This document shows positions 11,440 to 22,145 of a stretch of 64,000 nucleotides of DNA, piece by piece. Below the pieces are notes generated by a model. The model saw nothing but the letters and a program-made list of their open reading frames with translations, was not told the origin of the DNA and made no database searches. Source of the stretch: Sequoia sempervirens (lineage: Eukaryota; Streptophyta; Pinopsida; Cupressales; Cupressaceae); contig VDFB02252616.1 of the NCBI GenBank assembly GCA_007258455.2, forward strand, positions 118,332,552 through 118,396,551. Reading direction: 5' to 3'. The translations under genes were made by a program, and so were the position numbers. Numbering within the stretch: position 1 is the first letter of the stretch; every line of letters starts with the position of its first letter.

Positions 11440-12346
11440 GCAAATGTGCTATGGGTGGATTATAAAGATGTATTTGATGAATGATTTGATTGTGATGGGA
11501 TGAGATGAGATTTAGATTTAGATCAGATTTTGTTTGGATAGATTGGATTGGATTGGATTTTGATCGGATCAGATTTTGATTGGATAGATTGGATTGGATT
11601 GGATTTTGATTGGATAGATTGAATTGAATCGAATCGTTAAGATTGATAGGATTGTGTTGATTAAAAAAATGTGATTTGATTGATTAGGTGACTGACCAAT
11701 TTGATCAAATGATTGGGTTTGATAGATTTGGATGATTGGACGGGTATGATTAGATGATGAAAGATGTGAGGGACCCTGAATTTAGTCAAAGAAAGTTACC
11801 CTTAGTGACCTAGAGCATTGATTGATTAAGTGGATGATCATGACACCGAATCCACCTTAAAATAGAAATGGATTGATTTGGGCTGAGGATGATAACTTAT
11901 GACACCGAATTCACCTCAAGATGGCAGTAAATTGGTTTGGGGTCGAAGTTAACGACTAATAATCAAATTCAAGTGCTAAGATCAATTTGGGTAACCACTT
12001 TTTAACACAAGGTTAAGGTGATTTGATTATAGTGGTGTTTATGAGGTACAGGTTTGGTGATGTAAATGGTAAAATTTTGATGTTCACTAGGTGATGATAT
12101 GGGCTTTCGAATGGATTATGGGAAAATTTAAAATGAGCAGATGGATTGAGGACGTTTGGGGAGAATAAATGGGGATTGAGAATGGTTAAACAGAGGTTTG
12201 GAACGATAAAATGGAGGTTTTTGGAGGTTTAGAATGACAAAACGGAGGCTTGGGATGATGAGATAAAGGTTGGGAATGATTAAATGATGGCTTAAAGGCT
12301 AAACGGATCTAAACAAGGTGATTTCGGTTGTTCAGGAGGAAAAATT
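11440..12346 (-). other. Proximal leader of element M with GATTGGATT-rich tract
   Basis: There is no coding frame. A low-complexity tract of GGATT/GGATAGATT words fills about 11510-11640 with a loose period near 50 bp. A second duplication (words TGACACCGAA at 11841 and 11900, period 59 bp) follows. The region lies between gag and the first hairpin array. Confidence 0.6.
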
Positions 12347-12517
12347 CGCCCCTCTGCAGTAACCAAAAGGGCGTACTTGCCCTTCTGCAGTAAATCAAAG
12401 GGCACAGTCGCCCTTCTGTAGTAAATTAGAGGGAACAGTCAACCTTTTGTAGTAAATCAGAGGGAGCAGTTGCCCTTTTGCGGTAAATCAGAGGGCACAG
12501 TCGCCCTTCTGCAGTGA
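12347..12517. repeat. Hairpin tandem array 1 in the element M leader, 31-bp period
   Basis: Five units begin at 12367, 12399, 12430, 12461 and 12492 (steps of 32, 31, 31 and 31), preceded by a partial unit. The core is close to AGGGCACAGTCGCCCTTCTG, whose AGGGC and GCCCT arms can pair around a short loop. Units are joined by CAGTAAATCAG-like spacers. The unit at 12430 has lost the second arm. The array lies in the untranslated leader upstream of gag. Confidence 0.9.
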
Positions 12518-13354
12518 ATAGGGACTTGTTTTGATGAAAATGACTATGGTAAGGACTTTAAAATGACAATAATAAGGCCAATTTTTCAAAAACTTTACTG
12601 GTTTCTCACAAGAAAACACTTTCAAGCAAACACAATCCTATGATTAGTGTTAAGGGTATGGCCAATGAGGTCTTAATCTAGGATGCACAAGGTGTGTAGG
12701 GAGTCCTCGATATACTCTCAATATGTGAGGCACAACAATGAACACCAGCCTGTCACAAGCGTGAGTCGGGAACCCCAGCGAGATATTGAAGGGCTCAGAA
12801 CAACTTTTCACGTCTATCTAGGTATCACCCTAGCTTCGACGCTTCGCAAATTACGATGTGACTGGATTGGGGTACAACTTTCACTCTCCCCCCTTTATAT
12901 ACCCCACCGGTACACGTGGTTGGAATCCTCCCTTGTGGTGATGAAATCCCCAAGTAGGTCCCACTAGAAAGAAAGCACTAATCATTTCCAACTACTCCCC
13001 AGGCTCACACGAAGTGAAAGGGGAAAGTGAAAACAAACTAATTCCCCCTTTGGGTAACATAAAAAGATAGACACAACAAGTAATGAATATTACTTCCCCT
13101 AATTAGACTATGTTCTTATATTAATGACAACAAGGATAGTTTCAAAAAATATGAGCTAATGAATGGCCTTGCAAGAAATTGTTAGTTATCTTATCCTTCG
13201 TTCTTTGCCAATTACACAAGAATATGCTGCAAAATGTTAGTGAAAACACAAATATCCTTGCAAGAAACAATGCTAGGGGATTAGTACCTGAAAACAACAA
13301 AAAATAGGAACAAAAACGAAGCTAAAATGATGTTTTACCTTTCAAAATGTGTTG
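12518..13354. other. Unique leader segment between the two hairpin arrays
   Basis: About 0.84 kb of more balanced base composition separates the arrays and does not contain the repeat. A 94-codon plus-strand frame (12683-12967) matches no family I recognise and is antisense to gag, so I do not call it a gene. No intron signals were convincing. Confidence 0.5.
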
Positions 13355-14062
13355 TTTTGGGGCGTATTCACCCTTCTACAGTGATGATAGGAGGGCATAG
13401 TCGCCCTTTTGTAGTGACCAAGAGGGGGTAGTCGCCCTTCTGCAGTGAACAGGAGGGCATAATCGCCCTTCTGCAATAAAAAAAGTTAGCACAAAAATTT
13501 CAGCCAAGGGGGCATAGTCGCCCTTCTGTAGAAAACGTTAATACAGAGTTCAGGTAAGGGGGCGTAGTCACCCTTCTACAGAAAATGTTAGTATAGAAAG
13601 TTCAGCCAAGGGGGCATAGTCGCCCTTCTGTAGAAAATGTTAGTACAAAAAGTTTAGCCAAGGGGGCGTAGTCACCCTTCTGCAGAAAATGTTAATACAG
13701 AAAGTTCAGCCAAGGGGGCATAGTCGCCCTTCTGCAGAAAATGTTAGTACAAAAATTTTAGCTAAGGGGGCATAGTCACCCTTTTGTAGAAAACGTTAAT
13801 ATAGAAAGTTCAGTCAAGGGGGCGTAGTCACCCTTCTGCAGAAAACGTTAGCACAAAAAGTTTATCCAAGAGGGCGTAGTCTCCCTTCTGCAGAAAATGT
13901 CAGTACATAAAGTTTAACCAAGGGGCCATAGTCGCCCTTCTGTAGAAAACATTATACTTAAGCTAAAAATCCAGATAAGGGCGTAGTCGCCCTTCTGCGA
14001 TTACTAGGAGGGCGTGGTCGCCCTTCTGCGGTCACCAAGAGGGCGCAGTCACCCTTTTACGA
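13355..14062. repeat. Hairpin tandem array 2 in the element M leader, 52-bp and 30-bp periods
   Basis: The same core recurs about 15 times. Starts at 13358, 13391, 13421 and 13451 are spaced about 30-33 bp. From 13558 to 13922 eight units are spaced exactly 52 bp. The last three (13978, 14008, 14039) return to about 30 bp. The 52-bp unit is the short unit plus about 21 bp (GAAAATGTTAGTACAAAAAG type). The best cores read AGGGCGTAGTCGCCCTTCTG, with 6-bp arms and a 4-base loop. The array ends about 75 bp from the primer binding site. Confidence 0.95.
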
Positions 14063-14115
14063 CATAATCCTGCAAACCACTCAACAACAAAAACGTGAAA
14101 TTGAGGAACATGCTT

Positions 14116-14137
14116 GTGGGTCCCATCGGGTGTGCCA
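14116..14137 (-). promoter_or_regulatory. Primer binding site of element M
   Basis: On the minus strand the sequence TGGCACACCCGATGGGACCC starts four bases after the LTR end. TGGC-type starts complementary to a tRNA 3' end are usual for Tat elements. The tRNA cannot be named with confidence because the site has decayed. Confidence 0.7.
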
Positions 14138-14487
14138 GAAATGTGATATCTAAATGTTTTACCTATTCTAAGCAACTAAAATGCAATGGAAAAACATAAA
14201 GAGACACCTCAAGATTAGCCTAAGAAATTTGTTAACGCAAAGATAAAAAGTGTAAAATGATTGCAAGTGGTTATACCTTCCCTTTGCAGCTAAAACTCCT
14301 TGGTTGGCCCTTGATTTTGATGTGCTTTGTATGCTCCTTGATGACTCTTGATATGGCTAAATGCAAGTTTTAACTATATGCTTGGATGTAAATGCAAATA
14401 GATGAAATTGATGGCTAGATGAGTGCACAAAATGAGAACATTTAGTTGCAAAATGACTAAGTGTTGAAAATTCCTTAGAGGAGGGGG

Positions 14488-14496
14488 TATTTATAG
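14488..14496 (-). promoter_or_regulatory. TATA box in element M LTR
   Basis: The minus strand reads CTATAAATACCCCC, a good plant TATA element, about 350 bp before the LTR end. It probably set the U3/R boundary. Confidence 0.55.
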
Positions 14497-14824
14497 AGAA
14501 ACTTTAATTCTCTAGAGAATTCAATGGTTGAGATTTATCCAACAAGGCCAAAATGAAGGGCTAAGGTGAGTTGAGGACTCACAAGCCCTCACATCTTGAC
14601 ATGTGGAATGTGAGGTGGCTAAGGGTGAGATGATGTGTAGGTGATGTGGAAGGAGAGTACATGATGTGGAGAAAGGACAAGTACCTTCCAAGTACCTTGG
14701 GGAGTGAGAATATTTCCTCAAAAAGGAATTTCTTGTTCCCAAGTGGGAGTGAAAATGACATTTGAAGAATTTTGGAATTCCTCAAAAATCTCCATGGGAA
14801 AAGAGAAAGTGGTTGGAGAAATAA

Positions 14825-15021
14825 ATGTGAATTAAAAATTCACATTCATAGGAGAATCTAATGGATAAGAGATGGTCTCCAAAAAGGTGGGAATTGGTCA
14901 CATGTGCATGAGGTGACAAGTCAAATATTCTAGAAGCCTTGGAAAGATAAAATGTGAATTAAAAATCCACATGGGGAGGAGAGAGACCTAGGATGAATAA
15001 AAGTGAATTAAAAATTCACAT
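14825..15021. repeat. Three inverted-repeat motifs in element M LTR
   Basis: The motif GTGAATTAAAAATTCAC, a stem of seven pairs around AAA, occurs at 14825-14845 and 15001-15021. A copy with one mismatch lies at 14952-14972. All are in the U3 part of the LTR. Confidence 0.8.
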
Positions 15022-15516
15022 AGGAAAGAGGGTCAATGCCAAGAAAGGAAAATGGAAAGATTGACTAAAAAGTGGTGCTAAAAGTGGCTAATGACTTTGA
15101 TTAAAGTTGTGCAAATACTTGATTATGCTAATTAATGAAAGATTAGAGACAAGTGGCAAATGTAGGAGGATGTGACATTAATCCTTGATTAAGAGGATGC
15201 ACACCCTAATTATGAATTAATTAAATTAATCCAAATTAGAGGTGGATTATGGAGGATGTGACAAGGAGAGAGAAAAGAAGAATTTTAAATTGATTTTAAT
15301 TCAAAAAGATTAAAATGACTAAATTAAATAAATTGGTGTATTTATTTAATTTAGAGAGGAGAAAGGTACTAGATAAAGTGTTTAATTGTTAAATTAAATA
15401 CTTTAAGAACATTATGTGGGAAGTGTAATATTAATTAAATAAATTAATATTGATAGAATGGATGAATAAAGAGGAAAATTTGATCATACGAGAGTGATCA
15501 AATTTGGGTGTCTACA

Positions 15517-16237
15517 CCTCGCCAGAGCCTTTCCTCATCCTTCTCACAAAATTATCTTCTACTTCATCAATATTTTTTTCATCCAGATCTTTAGCTTTTG
15601 TAGCCTTAAAAGTAATCTCTGATTTGAATCCATTTCTCAAATTTTCCTTCCTTATCTCATAAGATGTCAGAGATCCCAACAATCGATCTTTAGTGTAAGT
15701 CTTATAGTCTATACTCTATTTAATAGCACACACCTTTTCGTTGTAAGCATCAAGGAGAGTTTTGAGAATATTTTTTACAATCTTAGTTTCATCTACAATA
15801 GCACCACGTCCTCATATTCTAGCTACTATCTCATCTAATATTTGTACATAAGCTTTAGCATTTTCATCTTCAGACATGTGTAGGAGATCAAACTATGTTT
15901 CCAAATTCTACAATTTTTCCTCTTTGACTCTTTCATCACCTTCATGTGCCCTTTCCAAAGCATACCAAACCTCCTTGGAAGTCTTCAAATTTTGAACCTT
16001 AATTAATTTAGAATGTACAAGACTATTCTTCAAAATGTACTTAGCCTTATTGTTCACTTCATGTGATTTTATCTCATCAGGCATACTCGGGCCATTAGCA
16101 AGAGGAGTGTAAGGATTCTTGTAAGCTTTCTCCACATCATATCCACAATACTCCAGATATTCTTCCATCAATATTTTCCAAATAACATAATTAGTTCCAT
16201 CAAACCTTAGATAATCATAAGTAACTTTTCCAACCAT
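15517..16237 (-). pseudogene. gag: Ty1/copia Gag (UBN2 type), truncated by element M
   Basis: From an ATG at 16237 the frame reads RFDGTNYVIWKILMEEYLE, then KNSLVHSKLIKVQNLKTSKE, VWYALERAHEG and, in shifted or interrupted frames, ILDEIVARI, NILKTLLDAYNEKV, DRLLGSLTSYEIRKENL and EVEDNFVRRMRKGSGE. This is the plant copia Gag order. The sequence stops at 15517, exactly where the LTR of element M begins, before the zinc knuckle. The rest of this copia element should therefore continue beyond element M, outside the window. A few stops occur. The first five bases at the junction (CCTCG) are the candidate target duplication. Confidence 0.9.
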
Positions 16238-16280
16238 CCTAGACCTTCCTTAAGTGGTTAATATCTACTCCAAGGAACCA

Positions 16281-16293
16281 AGCTTTGATACTA
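16281..16293 (-). promoter_or_regulatory. Primer binding site of copia element 1
   Basis: The minus strand reads TAGTATCAAAGCT, a decayed form of TGGTATCAGAGC, which is complementary to the 3' end of plant initiator tRNA-Met. It lies between the LTR and the gag ATG. Confidence 0.75.
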
Positions 16294-16298
16294 ATTAT

Positions 16299-17572
16299 TG
16301 AACAAGACAATCGAGAGGGGGGATGAATCAGTTGTCACAAATTTAAACCTTAATTCATTCACCAGAACTAATCCTTAACACTACTTAAATGATTAAGTGC
16401 AAGTGCGAAAATTGAAAACCATCACACAAACATAGCAATGCCAAATTTACGTGGAAAACCCAATGAGGGAAAAACCATGGTGAGGATTAACTCGCACTAT
16501 AGAGAATATCAAAACCAATTAAAAAGTCTTACTACCAAAATAAGGACTCTCTATCTAGATCAGGACTCATTGTCCAATAGGGCTAACAACCCGAAGGGCT
16601 CATTTCCAAAACAAGGACTTGTTGTCCGAATTAGAACTCACTGTCCAACTGGGCTAACAACCCGGAGGGATTACTGCCATAGAGATACAAAGAAGATAAA
16701 AGAGATATATTATAGAGAGAAGACAATCTTAATGCAACAGATAAATCCACCACAATTTTCTCAACCACATGTAGACATTCATGAATGATAGAGTACACCT
16801 TCAACTCACTGCATCTGGAAACTCAACATTTAGGCTTAGCACTGATCTGCCACACTCGCATCACACACACTTAATGGTTCACATCAATATTGCATCTATT
16901 TTCTCTATTTCTTTGCACTTATCTCTTTGTACACCTTTCATCACTAACTCATCCTATATTTATACCATCTTCAACTTTGAAACATATCCAAAGTCGGCCA
17001 TCCAATATTAAATTCAAATTAGGTCAATGTCATAGGGTGGAATTAGAATGAGGGTGACCCAAACACACGCTTGATAAGGACCCAAATAGATCCAACACAC
17101 TTCATCAACTCTAAATATAGTGTTCAACACAAGGTCGGCCAAACCAGTGTAAAACACATAGAACAATTAAGCACGAACCTTCCAGATACCAAAATTATCT
17201 TCAATACAATCATAACAATTTAACTTTAGCACCGCAAGTCATAAGACTTTACCAAAGAGAAATCCAGACCAACAACATTTCTCCTGGACCTTAGCCAAAA
17301 ACATAGAAAACCACAGTTCACAACTGGTGAACATAACTCACATTGTACAATGAATCAACAACCAAAAATCTAGATATAACAACTTCTAATAACCACGATC
17401 AACATATTTGAACCACACATAGGAGCAAATCTCAGAGCAAAACCCGAAGAAACCACTGAACACTTGCAACCTTTCTTCAATACAATTTTCTCAATATCCT
17501 CGATATGAACAACTAATAACCTGTAACCATGACATCAATGACAACAACAACCAATTGACATCAATGGCAACA
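16299..17572 (-). repeat. 5' LTR of copia element 1
   Basis: On the minus strand it starts TGTTGCCATTGATGTCAATTG (17572) and ends TTCA at 16299, about 1274 bp, with TG...CA ends. The primer binding site follows on the gag side. Internal short repeats with GGGCTAACAACCC cores occur near 16580-16670. The frame at 16438-16788 is part of this LTR and not a gene. Confidence 0.75.
16953..16964 (-). promoter_or_regulatory. TATA box in copia element 1 LTR
   Basis: The minus strand reads GGTATAAATATAGG, a good TATA element roughly 610 bp into the LTR. Confidence 0.5.
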
Positions 17573-19340
17573 CCTTCATTCTTTTCATTATTGCAACAAT
17601 ATTTTGAAAGATTCAGTGAAATTTTATTCTTAAAATGTAATGAAAAATATTTCACGCTATGAACATCATAAGTGCAAGATCCTGAGGAGTTTTGTGAAAA
17701 TGACAAATAAATTGCATAAAACTATCATATTGCATGAGCAAGTATTACACAAATTTTGACAAATTCACCATAAAAGATGTAAACAATTAATACTTTGTTG
17801 AAATTCACCAAATAATTCAAGTTTTAGAACAAAAAATACAAATGCATCAACATCCATGGTGAAGAATTAGCAAGCTACAAACAAATATCCAACATAAATC
17901 ACACTAAAAATTGTCCTTTATTTTTGTCTTTTAGATCTTCAAAAAAATCGCTCTCCTAAATTCTTCTCCTCCTTTAAAATGAATAAAAATCCTCCTTTTA
18001 TAAAATTGATTTTTATATAAATCACATTATGAGTAAGTTCCCAGTTTCTTAATTAAAAGCTCATGTCCATCCTTCTAATCTTCATAATTTCTTTATTCTT
18101 TTTCCCATCTTTTGCATCCAAAATCTATAAGAAAACACGAAAAGCATCAAAATCCTCATAAAAAATAAATATTTGCATCTTTTTATAAAATTATATTCAT
18201 CCTCATATTTATCTTTCAAATTAAAAAATAAAAAATGCCAAAGTTGCTAATTTTTATTATAACAAAAAAAAACAATTTTAATATTTTTGCATGCCACAAA
18301 ATCATTATGAAAATATAAGTAAATCTATAGAAAATATATAATAAATTACTCCTAATATCTTTCTCCACGTGTATAGGATGAGGGTGAGAAAGTTGATGCC
18401 CAAAATGCAAAAAACTTTATTTTTTAATGCTAAAAACCCTCGAAAAGCTACCCAAAAGCTCATGATGTTCAAAATATAAAGAAAATGAGGTTGTCAAATT
18501 TAAGCTGAAAGGTAATGACAAATTAGAACATAAAAAGTGCATTACTAAATGCACCATCAGTGGGCAAGATTTGAATATGGAGATCAAATGGTCTAAATTG
18601 AAAGCAAAGTTGCACAAACTCCATTTTCTCCATTTTTTAATTTAAAAATAATAATTTTCACATTATTTCTAATTTTTCAAAGGAATTTAAAGGTTTTAAA
18701 AGACATTTTTGGCATTTTAGAATATTGGGAAGCCTTGTGAAGACTATAGGACCTCACCTAAACTAGCAATAAACTTTTAATTAGGATTTTCTCTTAAATT
18801 AGTCCCATTTGACATATATAATCAATTAAGCACAATGAACTTTATTTCCAAAAAAACCTAGAATCATTAAAAAACATCCTCAAAGAAAATCTCTTTAAAA
18901 AATAGCAAGCCAAGATCATCAATGGACACGTAAGCACTAGATTGAATCAACGATATCAAATGATAACATCCAAGAACCAAAATCAGACCTTGAACTGTAG
19001 AAACTTGAAAATACTTACTCAAGAACTCTAATCAAATCAAGAGGGGGTTCCCATTTCATTAATGTAAAGTATGGCGCATGTGTGAGAGGGCACAATAGGT
19101 ATATCAAGGGGATATTTCTTAGGTTGACAAGCTTAAAACTAATATAAAACAAATGTCTTTCTAACCTACATTAACTTTTCTTGGTTAACCAAAAGAAATG
19201 TTATAGAAAAATTATAATAATTTAAATGAAAATAAGTTCTATACTAAAGAAACAAATTTACTTAAAGTAATCATGTTAATTGCACTTGCATTGCTATTTA
19301 ATTTTCAAATCTTAATTCTTAGGTTAGGTTAATAATTCTA
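17573..19340. other. AT-rich sequence without recognisable genes
   Basis: Short frames at 18216-18410 and 18417-18617 have no recognisable domain. The base composition is A/T-rich with A- and T-runs. It is the target DNA flanking copia element 1. Confidence 0.5.
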
Positions 19341-19831
19341 ATGTACATGAGTTAATGGTTTTCTCAAACCCATTGAATGTTTCTTTTAGTTTAATTAACT
19401 AGGTATTTCGTTTAGGGAACTTAGTCTCAATTCTTAACATAAGTTAATCTATTCCTTGTAAATTATTTAATTGGTATTCCTAACTTCTAAGTTGTCAAGG
19501 ATTATGACCATAGTTTCATAAATATGTTTATAAACAACTCCTCTTACTCTTAGTTGACTATCAAATTTTTAATCAAATTTTATGCATTTAGATGACTATA
19601 AAAATTCACAAGGTGACCAAAATTGATACATTAAAGGTCAAATTAAAACTATAATAAAAATATTAATATAGTCAAATGTACTAACAATTTTTTATGTTGA
19701 TTTTTAATAATGAAAGTGAGATTAAAGACTACATGGTTCAACAACTCATTTTTAACGAATTCTATCATGTTTGTTTAGCTATAACCTTATTTAAAAAAAA
19801 ATCAATCTAGAATATTAAATCCATGAATTGT
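19341..19831 (+). repeat. Left copy of a 491-bp direct repeat ending at a sequence gap
   Basis: This block is repeated at 41852-42343 with about five substitutions, mostly in the first 150 bp, and one A-run length change. It ends exactly at the gap. The other copy starts exactly at the second gap and carries on past the shared sequence. This looks like overlapping contig ends. Confidence 0.95.
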
Positions 19832-19931
19832 NNNNNNNNNNNNNNNNNNNNNNNNNNNNNNNNNNNNNNNNNNNNNNNNNNNNNNNNNNNNNNNNNNNNN
19901 NNNNNNNNNNNNNNNNNNNNNNNNNNNNNNN
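19832..19931. other. Assembly gap (100 N)
   Basis: Exactly 100 N bases, the usual placeholder for a gap of unknown size. Confidence 1.
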
Positions 19932-21074
19932 AAGAATGACATCTCCAATTCTATTCTATGCATGGTAATCCTTAAATTGTGCTAAGCTTTCACACCTAAA
20001 TAATCGTTGCTTACATGGAATAATGGGAATGTAACGAAGAACCTTGCCAAACACCTTTTTTTTTAGTTGATCTATTTGATATCTATTGATATAACATTCC
20101 AAGAATTCTCAAGGTAAAATTCATGTTGTTTATGATATATAATATGATCATTGGGACATGCATCTACGCCGATACCATTCCAATATCTTCATAATATGTG
20201 AGCAAATCTCGAAGGTAGGTAAAATATTCATGGTGGTAACAAAAATTAACAATCAATCTACAACAAAAAATAATTTATTCATATAAAGAATATTAATGAT
20301 ACATATTTCATCCTTTACTTACTAGTGATGAACCAACAACAATTAAAATAGATGAAAAAAGATGACATATATGACATACCTTAACATCCGTGACATTGCT
20401 ATGTTGGATAAACCATTCATAACCTTCAAGTTCACCAACAACAATATAGCAGAGAGAAGAGTTGTTTCGGAGACTTCATAAAGGGGTTTGTGTACCTTCT
20501 CAAGTACAGGTAAATCATGAACATCAAATTCATATCGATCATCATGATCTGCCGTGCCACTAAATGTGTCATGGATCAATGTATTTGTACATCTTCAACT
20601 TTGTTTTTTGGCACATGATCATCTTCTTCCATAGGATCATTAACTTCATCTTCGATATTCACAACTCCATGTTCCTTCGCTTGCAAAACCACATTCTCTG
20701 GGGCATGATAATCCATATCTTGTGCCCTAGGGTGCCCCACCTTTATAATAATGATCGACACAAATAAACCATGATCATGATCAAGTGAGTTTTTATATAT
20801 ATAGAAATGTTAAAATGATATAAACATTTACAAATTGAATCAATATAAAGACATATAATGAACAACTTACCAATGGATGATAATCATGCCCCCCTTCAAT
20901 GTGACCATGCTGCCTACAATGTTTCTCAGCTGTTGTGATTAAAATTCTTCTCGTCTTTAAGCCCTTGCAATTATTGCAAGGACAATAACATTTCCCATCA
21001 CCCTTTCTTTTCAATCTAGCCCACATTCTAGCAATTTTCTGTTCATTTTTTTCTACACTAATATTATTTGACAT
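19932..21074 (-). pseudogene. CACTA (En/Spm) transposase, 5' part, cut by gap
   Basis: The first exon (21074-20871) encodes a transposase-associated Cys/His block (CYCPCNNC ... HCRQHGHIEGGHDYHPL). It ends in a good donor (GTAAGT), and a 130-bp intron ends in AG at 20741. The second exon begins VGHPRAQDMDYHAPENV. After a one-base shift near 20580 it reads LIHDTFSG ... DDRYEFDVHDL and LLSAILLLVNLKVMNGLSN, then meets another donor (GTATGT at 20379). Further down, DHIIYHKQHEF and KVLRYIPIIPCKQRLFRC mark the TNP2 transposase core. The gene runs into the gap. It would cut and paste CACTA elements. Stops and the shift make it a pseudogene. Confidence 0.8.
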
Positions 21075-21830
21075 GATTTTTCCTTACCAAGCTTGAATAT
21101 TTAGATCTTAAAAAAGTATCAAAATCAAACTCTAATAATTTTATTCATACACAAGTAACAAAATCTAATAATTCTGATATTTTGCACCAAAAAAATTTGG
21201 CATGCAACCACCCCTACAAAAGAGAAGATAGTCTGAAGTTAATGAACCCAAAAAACACTTTAAAATGCTAGTTCCAAAATTGATTAAATTCTGATTTTAC
21301 TATGATTTCCAAGCATTAGACTCCTAAAATCATAATATTAAACTTGCACAACAAAATATGGAAATGAAATTCTCAAAATGCACAAGTCTAAAAATGAAAA
21401 CTAATGAGATGTTGCTTTAAAATATGATTTTCAAACCTAGAAGTACAAATATGACTTCACAAATTAATTTTGCAACAAGAAAATGACTACCCTCAACCTG
21501 ACGATATCTTCTTGTATTTTTTTTATTTTTCCCAAGATAATCATCCTTAGTTCTCTACAAATTTTCACAAGTATAGCAAAACACTGTCGCAATAAATAGG
21601 AGAACTCACTTTTATTCATGTCAGCCACAATTTCATTTTTTTCTAATTTTCCATTGTTGTCGAAATTCGACAAAACTTCATCTAAATTTCGACGGAAACT
21701 AGGTTTGTCAAAATTGCGATGAACCTCGGGGATAAAAATTACACTTCAAATTTCACAAGCAGCTGACAATACATCAAATTATAAATATTTGGTCAAAAAA
21801 TTTTGTCAAATTTTGCAGTCAAATGAGTTA
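21075..21830. other. Upstream flank of the CACTA transposase, possible element end
   Basis: A palindrome with core TTGTCGAAATTCGACAA lies near 21657, with related TCGACGG and TTGTCAAAATTGCGA words nearby, as in subterminal repeat regions. A TAGTG string (the reverse of CACTA) near 21829 could be the element terminus, but its partner lies beyond the gap. Confidence 0.3.
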
Positions 21831-22123
21831 GTGGTTAGACCTATCATTTTGGGGTGTTAAACATTGGTATTAAATCCTAAATATTTATTTTCAATTCCAC
21901 TTTTGATTTTCTAATTATTATTATAAAATGGGAAAATTAAATGCATAATTAGGTCCAAGAACATGGGGGAAGCTAAACCTAGTGTGAAATTATCAAGGAT
22001 GACAATTTATTACACCATAGCTTTGTAGGAATAAGTTCATGAACAAGAATGAAGAATCTAGATGATAGGTTGAAGAATAATATCTCTACTTTAATAAATT
22101 ATTTCTTTGAAACTTTGTAAGCC
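21831..22123. other. AT-rich sequence, nothing recognised
   Basis: No coding frame or repeat was identified. Confidence 0.4.
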
Positions 22124-22145
22124 TACTAAAGTGGGAGAAAATATA
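22124..22145 (+). promoter_or_regulatory. Polypurine-tract-like sequence left of element A
   Basis: The string ACTAAAGTGGGAGAAAATAT closely matches the polypurine tract before the 3' LTR of element A (38176-38197). It is followed by a similar AAAATTACA stretch. A tract of this kind normally precedes a 3' LTR, so its place on the left side is unexpected. Confidence 0.6.

Larger units (their letters stand above)
1..15516 (-). mobile_element. Element M: degenerate Ty3/gypsy (Tat-type) LTR retrotransposon, 3' end outside window
   Basis: Read on the minus strand, the order is 5' LTR, primer binding site, long leader, gag, protease, G-patch segment, RT, RNase H, second RNase H, integrase, then an antisense ORF. 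A second RNase H between the RT-linked RNase H and integrase, together with extra ORFs downstream of pol, is known for the Tat lineage of plant Ty3/gypsy elements. All coding parts contain stops and frame changes, so the copy is dead. No 3' LTR is seen before position 1, so the element is longer than 15.5 kb. Its 5' LTR abuts a copia gag sequence at 15517, showing it is the younger insertion. Confidence 0.85.
14142..15516 (-). repeat. 5' LTR of element M
   Basis: On the minus strand the LTR starts TGTAGACACCC (15516) and ends in CA (14142), giving 1375 bp with canonical TG...CA ends. It lies directly upstream of the primer binding site. It contains three copies of a near-perfect inverted repeat (14825-14845, 14952-14972, 15001-15021) and a TATA element. 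The partner 3' LTR is outside the window, so age cannot be estimated. The last bases abut a copia gag gene. Confidence 0.85.

Noticed and set aside
12683..12967. 94-codon plus-strand frame in the element M leader
   Set aside because: No recognised domain, antisense to the element, and open frames of this length are expected in sequence of this composition.
12347..14062. CRISPR-like array
   Set aside because: The repeats are spaced regularly, but the spacers are themselves repeated and the array lies in the leader of a plant LTR retrotransposon. No cas-like gene is present.
16438..16788. 116-codon plus-strand frame
   Set aside because: Lies within the LTR of copia element 1 and shows no domain.
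21824..21835. Firm right end of the CACTA element at TAGTG
   Set aside because: Five bases are too few, and the partner terminus lies beyond the gap; kept only as a possibility.
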